Shown one piece after another: positions 8,056 through 12,234 of a stretch of DNA of 12,234 nt; within the stretch, counting starts at the first letter, position 1, and the number at the start of each line of letters is the position of its first letter. The stretch is from GCA-2786165 sp964625775 (GTDB lineage Bacteria; Pseudomonadota; Gammaproteobacteria; Legionellales; Legionellaceae), in assembly GCA_964625775.1 (NCBI GenBank), contig CAZVEH010000059.1, forward strand, positions 1-12,234, given 5' to 3'. The notes beneath the pieces were generated by a model. It was given only the letters and a program-made list of their open reading frames with translations. It searched no databases and had not been told where the DNA came from. The translations under genes were made by a program, and so were the position numbers.

Positions 8056-11000
8056 CAATAATAGGTCTATCTGGACAATTTCCAGGCGCAGAATCAATTG
8101 CCCAATTTTGGCAGAACATTATACTAGGTCATGAGTTTGGTCTGTGTACTTCAAATTCGGATTTGATAGACCCTAATTATATTAATAAAGCATTTTGTAT
8201 TACCGATGCAGAATGGTTTGATAACAATTTTTTTGGATTTACAGCACGAGAAGCGGAGATTCTAAATCCGCAAATCAGATTATTGTTGCAAACAGCATAT
8301 CATGCGCTTGAGCACGCGGGACAATTAACCACTTCTAATCGAGATACTGGTGTTTTCGTAGCCGCAGGACATAATGAGTATCTTAGCGATTGTGTTATGC
8401 CCACAGTCAATAATGATATCGAAAAAATGTTAAGCTATACTTATAATTTAAGAGATTTTGCTGCTTCAATTTTATCTTATAAATTAAATCTACAAGGCCC
8501 GAGTTTAGTTGTATCTTCCGCATGCTCCTCTTCATTATTAGCAGTTCATGTCGCATGCCAAAGCTTACTGAATTATGAATGTGATCTTGCCTTGGCAGCA
8601 GGTGCATCTGTTCGGTCATCTCGAAAAATAGGCTATTTGCACTCTGCAGGAGGTATTTTTTCTACAAATGGACAATGTAGACCATTTGATGTTGATGCCG
8701 ACGGTACTATGCCTGGGGAAGGCGTGGCTTGTGTGGTTCTCAAAAGATTGGCTGATGCTATAGCAAGCAATGATAGGATTTATGCAGTGGTCAAAGCCAG
8801 TGCCGTCAATAATGATGGCTATGAGAAGATTGGTTATAGTGCACCTAGTGTGAAAGGTCAATCTCTTGTATATCAAAGAGCTTTAGACTTGGCTGAAATA
8901 TCGCCAAATACGATAGAGTACATTGAAACGCATGGCACAGGAACTCAACTGGGAGACCCGATAGAAATAGAGGCGCTTGATAAGGTTTACGCCTCTTACC
9001 CTAATTCAGGGAGTAAATGTAAATTAGGTTCATTGAAGGCTAATATAGGACATTTAGATGCTTGTGCAGGAATTGCGGGGTTTATTAAGACAGTATTATC
9101 ATTACATCATAAAACATTACCGCCTCAAGCGAATTTTACAACATTAAATACCAACATTAATTTCAAGGGACCTTTTTATATCAATTCTGATGCTGAAGAT
9201 TGGGTTGAAAAACACGCTCATCCTCGGCGCGCTGCGGTGAGCTCTCTTGGTATTGGAGGTACTAATGTACATGTTATTTTGGAAGAATCTCCTCAAGAAC
9301 ATGCTCTAACAGCTAATAATCCCCAACATGTTTTTATCTTTTCTGCAAAATCGGCTGTATCTTTAACTAAGAATATCACCAAAATGATCGAGCAAATTAA
9401 TTTATTTACTGACTTAACGCAGCTTTCTTATACTTTAGCTTGTCAAAGACTGCATTATGATTACCGCCTTAGTATTTTTGCGAATAGTTTTGAAGTGCTA
9501 CTTTCAACGCTAAATCGTGAACATGTGTATGTTGAGATTGATAAAACCAAGGCCATCAACCCTGTATTTATTTTTCCAGGACAAGGGATGCTGGAAGAAA
9601 ATGGATTTAAGACGCTTTATCACGAAAATGATACGTTTAAATACATGGTTGATCGGTGTTTAAGTCTTTCTAGACAATATTATAATATTGATTTGAAGGA
9701 TTACTTCACATCACCCAGTTTTGGAGGGGGTGTTGATGTGAATCAGCTAGAATGCGCTCAAACTCTATTGTTTTCGATCGAATATTCGTTAGCTTATTTA
9801 CTAAATACCCTTGGAATTTACCCAAGTGTAACTATTGGGTATAGTTTAGGTGAGTATGTGTCGGCTTGTTTAGCAGGGGTGTTCTCACTCGAAGATGCTC
9901 TTTTGCTCATTGCATACCGCGGGCGTCTATTACAAAAAATGCAACCTGGAAGAATGCTTCTGGTGCAGGCAACTGCTGAGGAAACAAGGGCATTATTGCA
10001 TCATATTGCAGAAATTGCTGTAAATTGTACCTCGGATAGTGTTGTGATTTCTTGTGCAGCTAATGAGCTCAGTCTTGTATGTGAAATATTAGACACCCAC
10101 AATATTTTATTTAAACAACTAACAGTAGATAAAGCGTTTCATTCAAAAATGGTCGAGGAGATTATCCCTGAGTTTGAGGCGGTGCTTGCGACGGTCGAGC
10201 TCCATTCTCCCAGAGGTGGTTTTTTATCAAATGTAACAGGTTGTTTAATTGACGATGAAGTGACCACAATAAAATACTGGGTTCGTCATCTACGTGAACC
10301 TGTTTGTTTCAGTCAATGTGTAGAATCGGTTTTAGCCTTGTATGAAAATCCTTTGTTTATAGAACTGGGCCCTGGGTTGTCGTTGTCTTCTTTTCTGAAA
10401 AAAATTTGTAAAAGTAAAAATTTTAAACCCTCTGTTTTCTCGATCATGCGGAATGAAAAGGGGAGGCTAGCTGAGTCAGTTTCCCTATTGTGTAGTAAAC
10501 TTTGGTTAAACGGCCTGAACATACATTGGGAAAAGCTTTTTAATAAAACAGGATGCTTTATTTCGTTGCCTCCTTATTCTTTTGATAAAAAATACTTTTG
10601 GTGTGAAAGTAAAAAACGTACCGATGTTTTAAATAAACTAGCATCTTCTGATTTTCTTTATACTTCTGGTTGGCGGAGTAAGCATACCAAGAAAGAAGTT
10701 AATGACCTCTTCATTCAGGATATTAAAAATAAAAAATGGGTGATCATCAATTCTGATCATAAGTTAGTGGTAGAGTTGTTGTCTTTTTTAAAAGATAATG
10801 AAGCAACAATAGACGCGGTTCATCTATCGGATATACAGAATCTATCATTTGAGCATGACAATCGTACGGTGATGATCATATTCTCTGGTCTACTCCCTAA
10901 AACTGAGATTGAAAATGATGGTTTAGCATTACCAGTTCTACAGGAAGGCCTTTTCGCTCTTCAAAGTATGATGACTCGCCTGATTGCCAGATGTTCCAAT

Positions 11001-12234
11001 CGTCATTTCCATGTCATTAACCTGTGTAGTGAAACGCTTCCTGCTCCTTACAACCTATGTATTCCTGAGAAATATGCTACTACTGCAATAGGAACGGTTA
11101 TTCAGCAAGAATTTCCTCATTGTCGTTTTCAAACTATTGATATGAATATGTCAATCTATTCGAAACAATCTGTAGTTGCTTTGCTAAATGAGATTCTAAT
11201 GCATAATAATCATCAAGTTATGATTGATGATCATCGTCAATGGGAGCCGATGTATCAACCATTGTATTATCACAATAAAGCAAATTATTCGGGTTGTTAT
11301 GTGTTAGTTGGAGGCTTTGGAAAAATAGGCCAAGTTTTAACGCAGCATCTTCTGCAAAAGGGAAATACGCGTATCATTATTATTGGTCGATCTTCGGAAT
11401 TATTTTCCAACTTGAAATTCTATCAAGAGCATAAACAATCGATTGATATTTATTCTGTTGATGTGACGTGTGAGTTATCCATGCGTTTTCTCTGGCAAAG
11501 TTTTTCTAAGAAATACGATAGTATTACAGGTGTTTTTTACCTTGTTGGTATAACAAATCAAAACACTTTAAAAGATATTGTGCATTTGACCCACGATGAC
11601 TGGATGATGCAGTGCAAATCTAAATTGCTTGGGTTGCGTATTCTAAAGAAACAGATGGAAAACTTTGATATTGATTTTTGTTTTGTGTTCTCTTCTATCT
11701 CGGCAGTCGTAGGAGGGCTTGGGTACGCCGCTTATGCTGCAGCAAATGCAATGTTAGATAGCTATGTCGATGGGTTATCCAGCTCGAGCTGCGCATGGTT
11801 GGTTGTCAATTGGGAAGGTTGGTTATTTGATCGTGATCTTCAGAGTCAAGAGCAGCAAAATCTTGCACTTGATGTGCAAGAAGGCTTGGCGCTAATTGAT
11901 GCCATTTTGTGTTTAAAAGATGAAAAACATATTTTGGTTTCCACCTCGTCACTTGTTTCTCGCTTAAAAAAATGGGTTTATGAGATCCCTGACTCTTCTC
12001 CTGAGTTGGCATCTTCTCTGACATCGTTGACGTCAGTTGCTGCAGAGCAGTCTATGACAGTGGAGAGCCAGTTAAAACGCCTCTGGCACGTTGTTTTGGG
12101 AGAAGATGATATAAAGGATACTGATAGTTTTTTTGAATTAGGCGGTCATTCGCTGTTAGCAGTTCAATTGTTATCACGAATAAGAACGGAGCTTTGCGCA
12201 GAGCTGGGATTAAGGGACTTATTTAGCCATTCAC
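8031..12234 (+). CDS. Type I PKS, 3'-partial: KS-AT-KR-ACP module
   Basis: This gene encodes a cytoplasmic polyketide extension module that receives the peptide from the upstream NRPS. The ATG at 8031 is preceded by GGAG and overlaps the NRPS stop by 25 bases. I translated the frame and found no stop to the window end (1401 complete codons), so the 3' end is missing. Domains: KS (residues about 6-420; Cys165, His301, His341), AT (510-803; Ser605, His704), KR with its structural subdomain (875-1310; Lys1198, Ser1222, Tyr1235, Asn1239), and ACP (from 1344; Ser1374). No DH, ER or methyltransferase lies between AT and ACP, so one malonate would be added and reduced to a beta-hydroxyl. The protein may continue with further modules or a release domain beyond the window. 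Confidence 0.96.
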   Translation, partial: MSHSENDIAIIGLSGQFPGAESIAQFWQNIILGHEFGLCTSNSDLIDPNYINKAFCITDAEWFDNNFFGFTAREAEILNPQIRLLLQTAYHALEHAGQLTTSNRDTGVFVAAGHNEYLSDCVMPTVNNDIEKMLSYTYNLRDFAASILSYKLNLQGPSLVVSSACSSSLLAVHVACQSLLNYECDLALAAGASVRSSRKIGYLHSAGGIFSTNGQCRPFDVDADGTMPGEGVACVVLKRLADAIASNDRIYAVVKASAVNNDGYEKIGYSAPSVKGQSLVYQRALDLAEISPNTIEYIETHGTGTQLGDPIEIEALDKVYASYPNSGSKCKLGSLKANIGHLDACAGIAGFIKTVLSLHHKTLPPQANFTTLNTNINFKGPFYINSDAEDWVEKHAHPRRAAVSSLGIGGTNVHVILEESPQEHALTANNPQHVFIFSAKSAVSLTKNITKMIEQINLFTDLTQLSYTLACQRLHYDYRLSIFANSFEVLLSTLNREHVYVEIDKTKAINPVFIFPGQGMLEENGFKTLYHENDTFKYMVDRCLSLSRQYYNIDLKDYFTSPSFGGGVDVNQLECAQTLLFSIEYSLAYLLNTLGIYPSVTIGYSLGEYVSACLAGVFSLEDALLLIAYRGRLLQKMQPGRMLLVQATAEETRALLHHIAEIAVNCTSDSVVISCAANELSLVCEILDTHNILFKQLTVDKAFHSKMVEEIIPEFEAVLATVELHSPRGGFLSNVTGCLIDDEVTTIKYWVRHLREPVCFSQCVESVLALYENPLFIELGPGLSLSSFLKKICKSKNFKPSVFSIMRNEKGRLAESVSLLCSKLWLNGLNIHWEKLFNKTGCFISLPPYSFDKKYFWCESKKRTDVLNKLASSDFLYTSGWRSKHTKKEVNDLFIQDIKNKKWVIINSDHKLVVELLSFLKDNEATIDAVHLSDIQNLSFEHDNRTVMIIFSGLLPKTEIENDGLALPVLQEGLFALQSMMTRLIARCSNRHFHVINLCSETLPAPYNLCIPEKYATTAIGTVIQQEFPHCRFQTIDMNMSIYSKQSVVALLNEILMHNNHQVMIDDHRQWEPMYQPLYYHNKANYSGCYVLVGGFGKIGQVLTQHLLQKGNTRIIIIGRSSELFSNLKFYQEHKQSIDIYSVDVTCELSMRFLWQSFSKKYDSITGVFYLVGITNQNTLKDIVHLTHDDWMMQCKSKLLGLRILKKQMENFDIDFCFVFSSISAVVGGLGYAAYAAANAMLDSYVDGLSSSSCAWLVVNWEGWLFDRDLQSQEQQNLALDVQEGLALIDAILCLKDEKHILVSTSSLVSRLKKWVYEIPDSSPELASSLTSLTSVAAEQSMTVESQLKRLWHVVLGEDDIKDTDSFFELGGHSLLAVQLLSRIRTELCAELGLRDLFSHS
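8046..9290 (+). other. Ketosynthase (KS) domain, active
   Basis: The domain begins only about five residues after the start Met (NDIAIIGLSGQFPGA), so there is no N-terminal coiled-coil docking domain. The catalytic triad is complete: SSACSSSLLAVH with Cys165 (8523-8525), ETHGTGTQLGDPIEIEAL with His301 (8931-8933), and KANIGHLDACAG with His341 (9051-9053). The residues before ACSSS are SS rather than the common DT. GTNVHVILEE closes the domain. Following a PCP, it should accept a peptidyl rather than a polyketide thioester. Confidence 0.95.
9558..10605 (+). other. Acyltransferase (AT) domain plus post-AT linker, predicted malonyl-CoA
   Basis: VFIFPGQGML opens the domain. The nucleophile motif is GYSLGEY with Ser605 (9843-9845), and the usual GHS histidine is Tyr. 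The specificity motif is AFHS (His704 at 10140-10142), the malonyl-CoA form, unlike YASH of methylmalonyl ATs. IAYRGRLLQKM supplies the conserved arginine. The post-AT linker ends in LPPYSFDKKYFW. It loads the extender unit onto the downstream ACP. Confidence 0.92.
10655..11960 (+). other. Ketoreductase (KR) domain with structural subdomain
   Basis: The region from YTSGWRS (10660 onward) to about 11290 is the non-catalytic Rossmann-like half that precedes KR; it contains the typical GTVIQQEFPHCRFQTID and RQWEPMYQPL segments. The catalytic half opens with YVLVGGFGKIG (11298-11330, NADPH loop) and holds Lys1198 (11622), FSSI with Ser1222 (11694-11696), YAAANAMLD with Tyr1235 (11733-11735) and Asn1239. 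The catalytic residues are therefore intact. There is no LDD motif, which argues against a B-type KR; the Trp diagnostic of A-type is Val here, so stereochemistry is uncertain. It reduces the beta-ketone to a hydroxyl. Confidence 0.9.
12060..12234 (+). other. Acyl carrier protein (ACP) domain, cut at window end
   Basis: ESQLKRLWHVVL followed by DTDSFFELGGHSLLAVQLLSRI identifies a carrier domain whose phosphopantetheine serine is codon 12150-12152 (Ser1374). The sequence ends in LRDLFSHS, near the end of the carrier fold. It holds the extended, reduced chain for the next, unseen step. Confidence 0.92.

Noticed and set aside
10655..11290. Possible dehydratase (DH) domain between AT and KR
   Set aside because: There is no HxxxGxxxxP motif, and the segment carries hallmarks of the KR structural subdomain (YTSGW start, EFPHCRFQTID, RQWEPMYQPL). 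Its length fits that role.

Overview
The window is one continuous piece of a hybrid non-ribosomal peptide synthetase / polyketide synthase (NRPS/PKS) assembly line, read entirely on the + strand, with both ends cut inside large genes. The DNA is AT-rich throughout (roughly 35-40 % GC by eye, not computed), which is unusual for such clusters. This suggests a low-GC bacterium; a low-GC gammaproteobacterium (Legionella- or Photorhabdus-like) is one possibility, but nothing in the window fixes the taxon. There is no tRNA, rRNA, CRISPR array, insertion sequence, terminator or convincing promoter, and no non-coding gap.

Bases 1-8055 are the 3' part of an NRPS gene that is already open at base 1. 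In order it encodes: the tail of an adenylation (A) domain with a nitroreductase-like oxidase (Ox) inserted between core motifs A8 and A9; a carrier protein (T1); a complete C-A-T module whose specificity code reads as threonine; and a second C-A-T module with altered C and A motifs. Bases 8031-12234 are the 5' part of a PKS gene that overlaps the NRPS gene by 25 bases and has its own Shine-Dalgarno sequence. It encodes KS, AT (malonyl-type), a full ketoreductase with its structural subdomain, and an ACP, and is still open at the window end.

If the line is colinear, the chain would be: oxidised residue (thiazole/oxazole if a Cy domain lies upstream, or a dehydro-residue) - Thr - unassigned, probably hydrophobic residue - malonate reduced to a beta-hydroxyl. 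No release (TE/R) domain, epimerase, methyltransferase or DH is visible, so both loading and release lie outside the window. The points most worth a second look are the A-embedded oxidase with an apparently displaced GFCPIG motif, the SHVICDA condensation motif, the degenerate but not dead third A domain, the non-consensus ketoreductase, and the coupled NRPS-to-PKS junction.
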